Shown: positions 12,583 to 24,805, counted from the stretch's first letter. The stretch: 64,000 bases of DNA from Cunninghamia lanceolata (GCA_027924645.1 BSBN01000242.1:1674001-1738000); one strand, 5' to 3'. Translations and numbers: made by a program. The notes: generated from the sequence alone by a model not told the origin.

Positions 12583-13343
12583 CATAGTTACCGGAGATGC
12601 CACCCCCTCTCACCTGGGATGCATATCACCATATCAGATACGGATACTCATAGCATACAATTCGGATACGTCTTGGATAGCGTGTATGGCTGTACCCAAG
12701 AAAACCCCCTTTTTTCCCCCGTGCCGGATACGTGCAGATATGGCATTCTCATGATATTTGTGCCGTATCGCAAAAATATTAACCCTAGAAAGTTAAAAAT
12801 TGTTGCAAGCAACTGCTCCATGACCTGGCATGTTGATTTCTTATTGCGGGAAACTACTCTGGACCAGCACGCACATGATTGGAAATGTCTTTCTATGTGA
12901 TCGTATTTACTCAAATAATCGCATTCATTCTTAAGTTGGAGATATAGTGTCAACAAGCAATGGAGGAAGAGGCAAATTTTATTAATTGATGATACTTTCT
13001 TTGATTTTTGACTTTATTATTTATTTTACATTGTAAACTTTTTCTATTTATTAATACATTTAACTTTAATTTGTTAAAATTTTATTAAGTCTAATATTGC
13101 TTATTATTAGATTGCAATTTTTTAATTAAGTTTATCGTTTATTAAGTTTAATTTATTAATATATAATATATTTGTTAAATATATATTATTTATATTAAAT
13201 TATATTATTATTAAATTTGAATTATTTAATATTATATATTGCTAATTTTGTGTATATATATATATATGTATGTTGTATCTAGCCGTATCCATATTAGGGG
13301 TCTTGAAAATAGCCGTATCAGTATCTGTGTCCATGCAACTCAG
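12583..13343. mobile_element. Short hAT-like element with GATACGG subterminal motifs
   Basis: A candidate 761-bp non-autonomous element. The left end is CATAGTTACCGG and the reverse-complemented right end is CTGAGTTGCATGG. The flanking octamers are CATTTATC (12575-12582) and CTTTCATC (13344-13351), matching at 6 of 8 positions. GATACGG-type motifs near the left end (12637-12680) appear inverted as CCGTATC near the right end (13283-13322). The centre is extremely AT-rich (12960-13270). It is old, and its ends are less secure than those at 7092-8071. Confidence 0.5.
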
Positions 13344-13349
13344 CTTTCA

Positions 13350-13925
13350 TCATGATTCACAACCATTGAATCACCTTCAACTATCACCTTAGACTTTTTA
13401 AGCAATACCACCACTCCCAGCCCTGTAATTAAAGACCCCCATTTAGCTTCATTATTTGTACTCATCCCTAGAAGAGGGACCCCCCATAAACCATGTTACT
13501 TATGGAATCCTTGAACACAACGCCCCCAGAGGGCCACACGCAATTCATAGATTCCCCTTAGCTGCTCCATCAAAGTTAAGTTTCGTAATACCTCTAGGGG
13601 GAGGAAGCTGCCACTCACCAAATTCTCCCATATTTGGCTTATTTTGATCCTTCCTATTATTGTTTTCTCCAATCTCTTGAACAGGGTATTTGTTGAAGTG
13701 TACACAAGTTTTTATTTCATTAGATTGCTGAAGCTTGATTGACCATAAAAAAGGATGTCCGAAGTATCTTCTAAAGTTTGTACATAGGCAATCTCTTAGT
13801 TTGTAGATAATTTGTAAATCAGACGAACAGAAGTTGGCATTGCATGAGAATTGATTGGTAAAATCTGTTAGGGTATAAGCAACACCGAGTACAGGCAAGA
13901 AAATATTGTCATCTGCTGCGAAGAA
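13350..13925 (-). pseudogene. LINE-type RNase H domain relic
   Basis: Minus-strand translation gives EWQLPPPRGITKLNFDGAAK, then, after a frame change, ACGPSGGVVFKDS, NNEAKWGSL and KVIVEGDSMVV. This is the order of the C-terminal RNase H found in plant L1-type LINEs (K-x-NFDGA, NNxAE, xGDS). At least one frameshift and stops break it, and the usual Glu of NNxAE is now Lys. No reverse transcriptase is seen upstream on this strand. Its 3' end nearly touches the hAT-like element ending at 13343. Confidence 0.7.
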
Positions 13926-13928
13926 CAT

Positions 13929-16469
13929 TGCAATTGATATCTGGTTTTAACTGTACCTTAGTGTAGGCTTTCTAGAATGGTCTCTGTATTTTGAATGTAG
14001 GTCAATGACATAGGAGAAGTCATAGGTCCTAATTGTCATGGTTTCGTAGGCTCATAGCCTTGTCTTAGGGAAATCAAGGCTCCATTATTTTATAAGAGTA
14101 GGCTGATTGAATCCACTGGAGTGGTTTTATGTTGGATCCATTTCAAAGTCTGTTTGAACAGTGGAAATCATAGGACTGTCACCATCTAGTAGGCACATCC
14201 CTTCAAGATTTCTAAAATTTAAATATTACTTTAATCCTATTTGATTGCCTGGTAGGATCTGAATGTGACCAGTGGGTTCAATGACACTTCAGGAAATGAA
14301 GTTGGTTGTTTTCTTGATACGAGTTAGCTTTCCATAACTAAGGGGGTCCACCAGGGGAGGCCTAATGCATCTGCATGGTATTAAAAGTTGACAGTTTGAT
14401 ATTAGTAATTACTGAAAGGTGGCTGTTTATCGTACTGCAAAAAATGCCAGCAAAGTGGAAAGAACCAAAATGTAAATATCCTTGTAGTGGGTCTATTACA
14501 CCAGATACCTAGCATAGAATCATCAAGATGGAGAGATGGTTGTCTGGTATTGTACCTTGAGTATGTGGCAACAATGGAAAGATTGATGCATTTTGACTAT
14601 TGATGTGGTGGAAAGCCTCTGACAACTTGATGCATAGTAAGTGTTCACATTAGTGAATGTGGCAAGCAACCACTTGGTGTTTGTGGTAAAAATGTGGAAT
14701 TTTTAGACAAAGGTAAAGGTAAATGTAAAGGCTGTGTTTAAGGTCACCACCGAGCAAGAAAAAAATCTTCTATAGCCTTCACAATAGATTAATTTTTCCT
14801 AATTTTTCCATTTACCTTATATTTTTTTCAATGATTTGTAGGCATACCTTCATCATTGAGTCCAAACTCAAGGTGCTCTCACATAAGTGAAAGGATTTGT
14901 GGCCCTCATTTTTTCCAAGCCCATTAAGACATGGTCATATTGATACTGCCCACTTAACGAAGAAGGATCTAAATTATCACAAAAAGGTGCCTATTTATTT
15001 CAAGGTTATTCAAGTTGGCAATAATTTTCTCATATGAAAGTCTATTCTCACATTGTTGTTTTGATTTTTCTCTAGAATTTTGTTTCGACTAAATTTGAAA
15101 CTAGTTTTGGTAATGGTACATTTCTGAGATGTTCTTTGTTTTGCATTATGCATAAGCAAATACTCAGGAAAAGTTTTACTAGGACAGTCGTATGGAGCAG
15201 AGGAACATAATAAGAAAATCTGCATAGGAAATGTTTACTTGAGAAGAAAATGCTTTGCCTCAAAATGAATAACGATTTCCTAATTGAAAAAATAGATGAG
15301 TGGAGTTCCTGAAAGTCATGTAGGATGTTGGATGGAGAGGTACCTGTGATGGTTTAAGAGGGGAATAAATTCAGTGGATTATTTGAACAAGTTCAATGGT
15401 GGCAAGGGAAAGTGTGACAGTGTGAAACCTGAACATGTGGTGTGGAGGTTATGATAGATGTTATCAGTTTATTTTTTCTAGGTGATAACTGTAGGTAATA
15501 GGCTAACAATGTTGGATTCGTTTTAATGCAGAAAATGGTTAATCAGTTTACAAATTGTGCAAAAATCAACTAGGTATTATTGAGCTAATTTTCCAACAAT
15601 TTAAAAGGGACAATGGAAAGATTGGATCATCATGAAGAGGAACATGAAATTTGAAAAAGGGAAGTTGTGATTAGTCTATGCAAAAACAGTATATATAATT
15701 TTATTTGTGACAAAATTCTAGGGAAATTTGTTGTAATTACTATAATGATTTTCTGCAATAATTAGAAAATTTAGGTTTGGAGTCGTGAACCCTGTATGCA
15801 TGCCCATTTGCACATTTTCTAATGACTATTTTATATGTAACATATTCATATGCCTAGTCATATATTCATGTACTGTATTTTAAAATGGTATTAGTATCCC
15901 ATTTGCAACGCTTCCTGTGGAATACACAATTATCTTTGCACTCAGTAAAATTTATATGGAGGCCTTCCAAATAGATCTTAGTTTGGACTTGTGGAGAGGC
16001 ATTCTGATGTTGTATCAAGCATAATCATCCGTGTAGAATTGTTGGCCAGAAAATGATTAAGGCAAGTTGTAGAGGGCAAGTCGGTGACTACTGATTCCAG
16101 AGGAAGTAGTGAAGCTGGTTTGAGAATTTGTCTACACCTACAGTAATCTCAATATCAGTACCATGAGAATTTGATGGATATGCTGAAGTTTATATATATG
16201 GAGGAATTGTGAGATAACGATAATTTGAGTTGGGGTATGGTGGATGTGAATGCTGTATAGAGGTCTCTCAAAGTTGCAGGCCATGAAATTCATGTTAAGG
16301 GTGGTGTTAGCTGGTCATTCCTTAATAGCATAATAGATGTGATACTATTGGAGGAGACCCAAGAGCATGAATAATTGAGGGAGTGGCTTCCTGAAAGGAT
16401 ACCCAATACAAAGAAGAAGTGAAGTCTATGATTTTTCAATCTCCCAAATAATTTTTTTTGAGATGTAGG
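13929..16469. other. No gene recognised
   Basis: About 2.5 kb without a recognisable gene, LTR or terminal repeat. Plus-strand stretches near 15290-15450 and 15960-16400 have moderate GC and transcript-like composition but contain many stops, which fits an ancient, unreadable repeat. Confidence 0.35.
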
Positions 16470-16477
16470 AATAAAAT

Positions 16478-19400
16478 CTAAGTTGTCGGGTCCTCCTGTT
16501 TAGCCCAGCGTTGCCTGGACCAGGACGTCTTGGGTATGGGTATGGGTTTGGGATGCCAGGGGGTTCGGCCAGGGTTCTGCCCGGGCGCCTTGGGTACCTT
16601 GTGGGTTCTTCAACCTTGGGCGAACCCGGCAAGACCCATGCCCAGACAGCGTTGAAAAGCACTTATTATTATTATTTTTAAACTCAAAAAAACCCTAAAA
16701 AGGTCAATTTTGACGTATAAGACAAAAACATAACATTTTTTGAACTCATTCATGCAAACAAAAGAGAAAAACTTCATTTTTTGTCTCCAAGCTGTCATTG
16801 TTGGTTGTCGAAGGTTTCTGTATTTTTCTTCAAAGGTGAAGGCTAGGGGAGTGAAAGAACTATACCAAAAGGGAAGGAAAAGCTGCTTAAGGAAGATTTA
16901 ACTACAAAGGAGAGTGAATCTTATAATTTTTTCCAAGTTTTCATGAATTTTTAAAAGATTTTTCAATTTTTTTTTTTTTTTTTTTGGTTTAAGTTTTAAA
17001 TTTTTTTGTAAACCTTATAAACATAATATAGGGGTTATAATGCTGATTTTTTGTTTGTTTTTTAAAAAGTTGTATGGTTCTAAATTTGTAATGTTTGTTT
17101 TGTTTTATTGTATAATTTCATACAGAATGATTCGTAGTTCTAGTATAGTTGGTCTACCTGTAGAGAAGTTGTTTAAAATTGATGTAGCATCCCCTCTTTG
17201 GCGACATACAACCATGATCGAACAATTACTTGGTGGTGGGGTATCTTTGGCATTGTAGCCAATGTTTGAAAGAGTATAAGAGCTCATATAGTCGAGTGAA
17301 AGCTCACTTATGTGCTATGTCTAGCATAGGTATAAGAGTTTGTCTAGGGCCGAATAAAAAAGGGTTGCCAAAGCAACAAATATTGGAATATATCAAGGAA
17401 CAAGAGGATGCTGACATGCTATATAATAGAGCAAAGGAAAGAGTACATCCTCTTTCCAAGAAAGGATCGTAGAAATCTCTTGGTGGCTTCACAGAATCGA
17501 CTGACCCACATCCTTTCATGCCACCACCATCTTCTCGAGAAGACACTACTCAATCCTGTAAAAGAGACCCATTGAAAAAAGCCTTCAAGAATGAGTTAAG
17601 GGACATTGCAGATGAAAGCATTACTCGTTGCATTTATGCCAATGGGCTTCCTTTCAACCTTGTTAGATGACCATATTGGCGGGATATGGTGACTGCAATT
17701 GTCAAGGCACCTAATGATTATGTTAGTCATGGGTATGAAAAGGTGCACACCACCTTATTGGCCAAGGAAAAAGCTTCCATAGAGTTGTCATTGAGAGCAA
17801 TTAAGGATACATGGCCTGAAACAAGAGTGTCCATAATTTTTGATGGATGGAAGGATTGCAAAAATAGGCCACTAATTAATGTCATTGCAGTGTCCCCTAA
17901 AGGGGTATGTTTTTGAAAGCAGTTGATTGTGAGGGGCAAGTGAAGGATGCAAGCTTCATTGCCAATATCCTCATACAAGCCATTGACATGGTGGGCCCTG
18001 AAAACGTTGTCCAAGTTGTAATGGATAATGCTAAAAATTGTAGGGCAGCTGGTACAATAGTGGAGGGTACATATGAGCATATTTTTTGGACACCATGTGA
18101 TGTTCACTCTCTCAACTTGATAATGCAAAAGATTGACACTCAAATTGAGTGGGTCAAGGAAATCTACACAAAGGCCAAGGATATTCATATGTTTGTGACC
18201 AATCATCATATGTCACAAGCCATCTTCAGGACCTTCTCCAAATTGGAGTTGTTGAAGGTAATTTTATTTTTATTTTTTACTTTTAGCATATTTAATATTT
18301 TTAAATTTTTGCTAAGTTGCTACTTTTTATTATTTAATTTAAATCTATTTTTAAAATTTTACATGATGTTAGGTTGTTGAAACTCGTTTCACATCACACA
18401 CAATCGTCTTGAGACGACTTGTGAAGGTGAAAGTAGCATTGAGTGCCATGGTCATCGACACTCTTTGGAGTGTATAGAGGCAATCACAGACAGAGAAAGC
18501 CCAAAAAATCAAAGCATTGGTCCTTGATGATGAGTGGTGGGCTTGTGTGCAATATGTTTTGGATTTCACTGAGCCCATCATGAGTATGATTAGGTATGCA
18601 GATATGGATCGACCATGCTTGGGTGAGATTTATGATGGCATGGACTCCATGGTTGAGAGAATAAGGACCATAATAGAAGCCAAGGAGCAAGACCCCACAT
18701 AAACATTTTTCAAAAGAGTACAAAGGATCATTTTTGAGTGTTGGAACAAGATGACCACACCCTTGCATCTCTTAGTATTTGCCTTGTCTCCAAAATATTA
18801 TAGCAAAGAGATACTTTCCCTACCGAGGAGGGTGGCACCATATAGAGATAAAGAGGTTGTTGTTGGGTACGCAAGTGCGTTCAAAAGACTATGTCCAGAT
18901 GGAGATTTAGAGAGAATTGTCTCAGGTGAGTTTGGCGAGTTCATATCTTCAAAGAATCAAGACGCTTTCGCTCTTCGAGACAAGTACAAGAAAGATGCTC
19001 AAGAATGGTGGTACCTACATGGCCAAGACTATTTTCACCTTCAACCTCTTGCAATAAAAAATCTATCTCAAGTATGCATCTTTTTATTTTTTTAAAGTTA
19101 ACTTCCTCATTTTTCTTTCCCTACTATATATTAATTTTTTTAATTTATAATTTATGTTTTATAATTTTATAATTGTAAATGTTGTAAGTTTGTAACTTGT
19201 ATGGTATGCAACTTTAACAGGTTGCAAGTTCATCTTCAGTTGAGTGGAATTGGATTACATACTCCTTTATCCAATCAGTTAAATGGAACCCATTAGGTGC
19301 AAAAAAGGCCGAGGATTTAGTCTTTGTGCACTCCAACTTGCATCTCTTGTCTAAGAAACCTGATTACAATGAGGGGGTGACAAAAAATTGGGATCTAACT

Positions 19401-19867
19401 CCTGAGTGTGCCGATTTAGATGCTACTGCTACACAACTTGCAAAAGTCTCTATCGATGAGGTCCACAAGGACCATGAGACAACTACACATGATACAAACA
19501 TGGCTAGTGGGAGTGGTGTTCCAGTTGATTGTGGTTCAAATGAAGTTGAACCAAATGTTGACTATGATGAAGACCCATATGATGCTTATTGAACAATGAA
19601 TATTAATTGTAATTTTCATTTTGTATTGACATTTGACTCTTTAAGAAATCACTAAATTATGAATTTTAATTCATGAATATTTTCCTTATTGCAAGTTATG
19701 ATGTATTTAGATATTTTATTATTTTTGTTTATTGGCAATTATGAGTATTACTATTTTTAAGTTATATATATATATATAGTCATACTGTACCCGGGCCAAA
19801 AATTGTTGTATCCGCGTACCCAAACCCCTTATCCGTACCTGAACCCATACCAGGACTGGCAACTTGG
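16478..19867 (+). mobile_element. hAT DNA transposon with 8-bp target duplication
   Basis: The exact octamer AATAAAAT flanks the element at 16470-16477 and 19868-19875. The left end CTAAGTTGTCGGGTCCT pairs with the reverse-complemented right end CCAAGTTGCCAGTCCT, an imperfect inverted repeat of about 16 bp. Subterminal regions carry GGGTATGGGT-like motifs on the left and TACCC motifs in inverted orientation on the right. The 3390-bp interior encodes a broken hAT transposase on the plus strand. The 8-bp duplication, short imperfect ends and transposase type agree on the hAT superfamily. Confidence 0.93.
17127..19592 (+). pseudogene. hAT transposase (BED finger, DUF659 type), broken
   Basis: In the intact family this enzyme cuts and reinserts the element. 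The ATG at 17127 follows a splice-acceptor-like CATACAG. A BED-type zinc finger follows (WHCSQC, then KAHLC), interrupted by a 1-base shift near 17248. The catalytic core has IIFDGWKD near 17840 and VVMDNAKNC near 18020, likely the first two acidic residues. The C-terminal region includes EWWYLHGQDYFHLQPLA and EWNWITYSFIQSVKWNP, typical of the hAT dimerisation area. Two introns seem present (about 18259-18372 and 19072-19220). Stops near 17470, 17667, 17913, 18476 and 18700 show it is dead. Confidence 0.9.
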
Positions 19868-19875
19868 AATAAAAT

Positions 19876-20939
19876 ATATGTGGTGATTTTTGTTTGCATG
19901 TGTAAATAGGGGTTTGTCCATGGATTCTGTACTGTGCCAAACTTATTAAGATAGAATGAAAATCATCATTACCTGAAACATAAGAGTTCAAACATCCAAC
20001 CAAACACCAATATTCACAAACAAAATATTATATTTTATTAGAAGGTTTGTGTTATGACATACTGTTTTAAAATTTCATCTACTGAAGAGCTTCTCAGAAG
20101 GACCAAAACTAATAATGCAAACTAGATGGCCAAGAGTTCCCACCAATACAACATCTTATCCAACTAAACAAAAGTGAAGCCAAAAGTGGGATGGCCATGC
20201 ACCAACTTGAAGCTCCAATTCATTGTAGTAAACAACTTAGCACTTGGCCTTGAGATGGGGGCAAAGTGAGAAGCCGTGAAGACGAAACCAATAGTAAGGG
20301 ATGCACAGGGGTAGATCTGCCTTTCTAATCTTGGCCTACCATGTCTTCTCCAAAAGATGTAGAGATAGGACCACTCAAACGCTCATCTTTAGTGCATTTC
20401 TGTTGGGGAAGTTCTGGCCTTGGATGATGAAGCTGCACCAAAGCCTTTCAACAATGTTATTTTAAGCCTAATTCATAACCAATTGGTAGCCACAGATTAA
20501 AAACCTTGGATGTGACACAAGTATGAGACACTGAATTCTTCATGAGCCTTTCATAAGTATCCACTCTCACGCATGAAGTGTAGTAATATCATGCATAGTT
20601 GGAAAATTTAGACTCAACAAAAACTCGGCAACTTAAAAAATTGATTAAATTTCATTAAAAACACTTTTTTTTTTGCAAAATTCAATAACAAAATGTATCC
20701 AATGAGTCCATAAATGACTACAAAGGTGTTTTATATTAGATTTGATTCATCTGAATACAAAATGAGTACAAAATCACATCATCATGCAGAAACTTGATAG
20801 GTATATACGATAGTTTGCTAGCAACTATTATGAATTCATGATGATTGCCTTTGAAATTTATCATCATAATTCATAAGTTGCATATTATAACATTTTACAT
20901 CTTCCTCTTCCCTAATCTAGTGAAAACTAGGGGAGGGGT
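19876..20939. other. No gene recognised
   Basis: AT-rich flank of the hAT element. No ORF of interest, element end or repeat was recognised. Confidence 0.4.
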
Positions 20940-21375
20940 TCTAGTCCTTGGCACTTTGTTGTGGCTCCTTGCTCAACATGGAATATTGTGTTTGTGGTCA
21001 TGGCTCGACCTCCATTCTGCTGCTAGATAGCAATGATTCCTCTTCCTCATCAATGTCATCCAATGACAATCCAGTAGCCCCTTCTGTTGCAGCCATATCC
21101 TCTATTGCTTGCCTCTCAAAATCAAGAATCTCATCCGTAGTACAATGGGGTCTCCTCATCCCGCCTTGTTCAGTCACTATAAGAATGAATGTCGTTCAAA
21201 TCAATGACCTCTGCTTTGTTCTCTACCTTTTTTGTGTGAAGCCGAAGGTTGTATTATACAAAGACCAAGTCATTGAGGTGTTTTTGAGTTAACTTATTTT
21301 GCTTCTTTGTGTGAATGGCCTCAAACAAACTCTAGTTGTGCTCACAACCATAAGCACTACAATTTTGACATAAAA
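20940..21375 (-). pseudogene. C-terminal relic of a second hAT transposase
   Basis: Minus-strand translation gives CSAYGCEHN, then a stop where Trp is usual, then SLFEAIHTKKQNKLTQKHL and NDLVFV followed by YNLRL. This matches the conserved C-terminal dimerisation segment of plant hAT transposases. It is in the opposite orientation to the 16478-19867 element and is not part of it. Stops occur after CEHN, after DLVFV and after HSYSD. The N-terminal two thirds were not found further right, where sequence is AT-rich. Confidence 0.8.
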
Positions 21376-22180
21376 TGCAGAGAGCTAATATTTGAAGATT
21401 TGGAGTATTTGCATCCTAATCTCCCCACCAAGAACCTACAAAATAAGATATTCAAAAGCAAACCATATTTTATCAATAGTTGTAATTTGTAAATTTGAAA
21501 TTTGTAACTTGTAAGATGCATGTAAAGACTCCAATTTTTTGTTACCTGGTGACTGGTGTACATATATATAATTTATATAGACATGTATATATATATTTAA
21601 TATATATCTAAAATCAATCACTATTATATATAATTGAAAGGAAAATAATTACATTGTGAAACCAAAAATAGTCATTAAGACAATAACGTTAATATAAAAG
21701 AGATTATAAAGAAGATTGGATATCCATAATCTAATCATTTAAACAATCACCACCATAATCATCGCACAATGTGACCTACGTATCCATGATAACACAAAAT
21801 GCATAACGTAACCATTCAATATGTAGTATGAATGCAACTACATGAGTGTGTATATGATTTCCATCATGCCAACTATTGTCAGGTGGCTAGGTCATCTCTA
21901 CCTCAATCATGTTATCGCCTTCAATCCTGCATCCTACACTCATTTGCACTTAATTTCTCATCAATAGGTTAGTCCATAAACCATTATCATAATCAAAACA
22001 TTTGAAATATGTAATTCATCACTATTTAATCTAATACCATGCATTCTCAGTAATCATAACTAATTACCATTCACGCACACACATTCACCAATGCATTAAA
22101 CAACATATGTCCAATGGTCACATCCAGTTTTTCATTTATTATTAATGTTAAATTATGGAAACAAAAATTGAGATGTGACA
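21376..22180 (-). other. Probable 3' LTR area of the chromovirus-derived element
   Basis: This AT-rich segment ends GAGATGTGACA at 22180, directly followed by a polypurine tract (on the minus strand). Read on the minus strand, an LTR would begin TGTCACATCTC. Its other end cannot be set, because I found no matching second LTR in the window. No coding sequence was seen. Confidence 0.4.
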
Positions 22181-22195
22181 TCCTTCCCCACTAAG
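22181..22195 (-). other. Polypurine tract of the chromovirus-derived element
   Basis: On the minus strand this reads CTTAGTGGGGAAGGA and is followed at once by TGTCACATCTC. That is the position and composition of a plus-strand priming tract before a 3' LTR. Confidence 0.6.
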
Positions 22196-22514
22196 AAGAG
22201 ACATTGTCCCAATGTCTTATTAAACACACTAAAGCAAATAAGAGTGTCACACTAATGCAAATAAAAGTGTAAACGAGAAAATTTAGATAAAATATGAAGA
22301 TAAAACAATAAGTGCAATACCTTAGATCCAAACCTTTTCGAATACCTCAGATTTATGCATGCATGATTTTTTGTTTGAATGGTTGATTTGTTGATTGCTC
22401 ACAGTCACAACATAACATTGATAGGAGATGATAGATAAAGGTTGTGAAGATAACTCGACATAATAAGGATACTTAAAACTCAAAAATGCATTCCAAATGG
22501 CTTATGAGAGGCCA

Positions 22515-22524
22515 TATTTATAGA
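22515..22524 (-). promoter_or_regulatory. TATA-like box, Tat 3' LTR
   Basis: CTATAAATAT on the minus strand, also present in the 5' LTR at 38015-38024. Position within both LTRs fits a U3 core promoter. No experimental support is available. Confidence 0.5.
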
Positions 22525-22891
22525 CAAAGGTGAGAGGATGATCAACGGTGGAGGATACAAGAAGAAATCAATGGATGAGGATGCACGAGAGATATGGATG
22601 AACGTGCAAGCGTCATGTGTCCATAAAAAGACACTTTATTTAGAAAGCTTAGGTGGGTTGTTGATGAGGATAAGATTCCTTTCCAAGATAGAATGCTTTT
22701 TCTATTTTGGAGTTGGAGCAATAAGGATAGTTGATTTTTTTTTTCTAATTTATTAATTCTTCCCACATTTTGATTTTTTCTATTTTATAGACAAAGGGGC
22801 CCACTTGCACGTGTGGAGGAATAAGATAACAATAAAAGATAATATAAATTAAATAAATTAAAAATTTATTTAATTTATGGGCATGGTGAAT

Positions 22892-23043
22892 CTACCATCA
22901 AATGATTAAATAATTTTATATTATTTAATTATTGTCTTTTCTTCTAATAAATAAATAAAATAAAATAAATGATTTTATTTATTTATTAGAAGAAAAGACA
23001 CAATAATTAAATAATATAAAATTATTTAATCATTTGATGGTAG
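22892..23043. repeat. Long near-palindrome in the 3' LTR
   Basis: Left arm 22892-22958 (CTACCATCAAATGATTAAAT...) is matched by its reverse complement ending at 23043 (...ATTTAATCATTTGATGGTAG), with arms of about 67 bp, a 2-bp indel and an AT-rich loop. In the 5' LTR only the right arm survives (about 38401-38476), which explains most of the 68-bp length difference. Confidence 0.9.
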
Positions 23044-23218
23044 ATGGAAGAATAATGAAAATTAATTAAATAAATAAAATTTATTTTATTAATTAAGGAT
23101 ATGAAGAGGAAAATGAAATATAAGTGATGATATGGGTACTTGGGGCAAAACATGCTATAGGATACCTATATGAGTTTCATGCATAAATAATGAAATGGGA
23201 CAATTTTAGGTGTCTACA

Positions 23219-23233
23219 TTTTGCCCCTCTTTG
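23219..23233 (-). other. Polypurine tract of the Tat-like element
   Basis: The minus strand reads CAAAGAGGGGCAAAA directly before the 3' LTR start TGTAGACACC. This is the expected priming tract for second-strand synthesis. Confidence 0.85.
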
Positions 23234-24112
23234 AAATGATGTTCGAAATGATGAGATTTGTGCTGAGCAACATTATTTCAAAGAAGCTAAGGTAGGATAG
23301 AGGAAAAAGATAGGATGATAAAAATATAGGATGTAGATGGAATGATAGGATGAGGATGCCCCCTCGAGAGGATAGGCGGGTTGAACAAACACGGGTAGGC
23401 TCTCGAAATGAAATGGATTGGTCGAAAAAGATTAAGGAAAAGATAGAAGAAAGGATGATGTGTTATACTATAATGAAAGTGAGCAACCATATGTTTGATT
23501 TAACACTCGACGTTATGCACCAGGGTATGGGGACCAAGGTGATGATGTGTCTCGTGCCCCAACGTAATACAACCTTGTCTAACACATGAGGAAGAAAACT
23601 TAGAGCATTAAATTCCTAATGCACAAAAGGTATGATGTGACCTTAGATGCAAAGGATAATGCAAAAAGCTAATTCCATCATACACAAGATATGAATATTA
23701 GCTGGAATGATACAGATGTGATACGAATGCAAGATAAAAAAGATAACACACACAAGCAAGCATACACAAATGATTCAACAACAAACAAGGTATTGCCACT
23801 GTCAAGCTATAAACCAATGATTAATTGTTTGATTGATGATGATAAAAGTGTTGTCATGGTGGGGAACGATATATGCCTAGATCAACACAAGGATGATTGA
23901 TTAATTGATTTGGTTTACAACAAAATTAGGATCAAGACCAAGGATGTGATTGGATAATTTGACAAGCTTGATTAACTTGATTGGTATAGATAAAGGATGA
24001 CTTGCATTTGGATCATTGCTTAGAATGATTTGATTGGAAGAAGTGATGGATTGAAGATTTGAAGAAGTGGTTTGACTGATTGATTGGATTGATTGATGAA
24101 TTGATGGAGATA

Positions 24113-24455
24113 GATGATAGAAGAAGATGAGAGATGGAAGAAAGAGGAATATCGCCTATGCATGAATCTGGGCACTTCCTTCATAGTCTAGACTGCCTAC
24201 ATACCCATGTCCATGGGATCAAGGCATCGCACAATGATGATGAGACATGATGATATGTAGTTCTGGGTGTTTATTGATGATGTGAGAGATGAATGATAGA
24301 AGAAAATGAGATGAATGAAGAAGAGGATCATCGAAAGAAGGGTGGAAGATAAAAGAAAGGTATCGCCTTGTGCCTGAATCTGGGTACTTCCTTCGTATTC
24401 CAGACTGCCGACACACCCTGTATCCATGGGATCAAGGCACTTAACAATAGGGATG
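24113..24455. repeat. 211-bp tandem repeat, two copies
   Basis: Copies start at 24151 (ATCGCCTATGCATGAATCTG) and 24362 (ATCGCCTTGTGCCTGAATCT). Both contain the blocks GACTGCC and CCATGGGATCAAGGCA. The upstream GATAGAAGAAxATGAGA stretch is also shared. Divergence is moderate. Confidence 0.85.
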
Positions 24456-24734
24456 AGATGTAGTTCTAATTTGTGATGATGAAGGTTCAGATTGATGGGA
24501 TTGATGCTATTGATGGGATTCGAGTGATGTGATTTTGATTGATAGATTGGCGTGATTTGATGATTTGATTAGATTTGCTTGAGTGATATGACGGATTGGT
24601 GAATTGGATTAAATTGAAAGAAGTGATTTGATAGATTGATTTTGATGATATGATGAGTGCATTTATTGCTTGGATTTTTTATGGATATTTTGATTTTTTT
24701 TGTATTTTTGGGAATATTTTGATTTTTTTGTATT

Positions 24735-24805
24735 TTTTAGGACATTTTATGATGTTTTGGTATTTTTTCAGGACATTTTATGATGTTTTGGTATTTTTTT
24801 AGGAT
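24735..24805. repeat. 33-bp tandem repeat in T-rich tract
   Basis: AGGACATTTTATGATGTTTT followed by GGTATTTTTT occurs twice in tandem, with a partial third copy (AGGATT) after it. A looser form of the same T-rich motif precedes it from about 24680. Confidence 0.85.

Larger units (their letters stand above)
22268..23218 (-). repeat. 3' LTR of the Tat-like element (951 bp)
   Basis: It begins TGTAAACGAGAAAATTT and ends GGTGTCTACA on the plus strand, so it is TG..CA on either strand. It is very similar to 37769-38651. The main difference is a near-palindrome at 22892-23043 that is only half present in the other copy. Confidence 0.95.
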
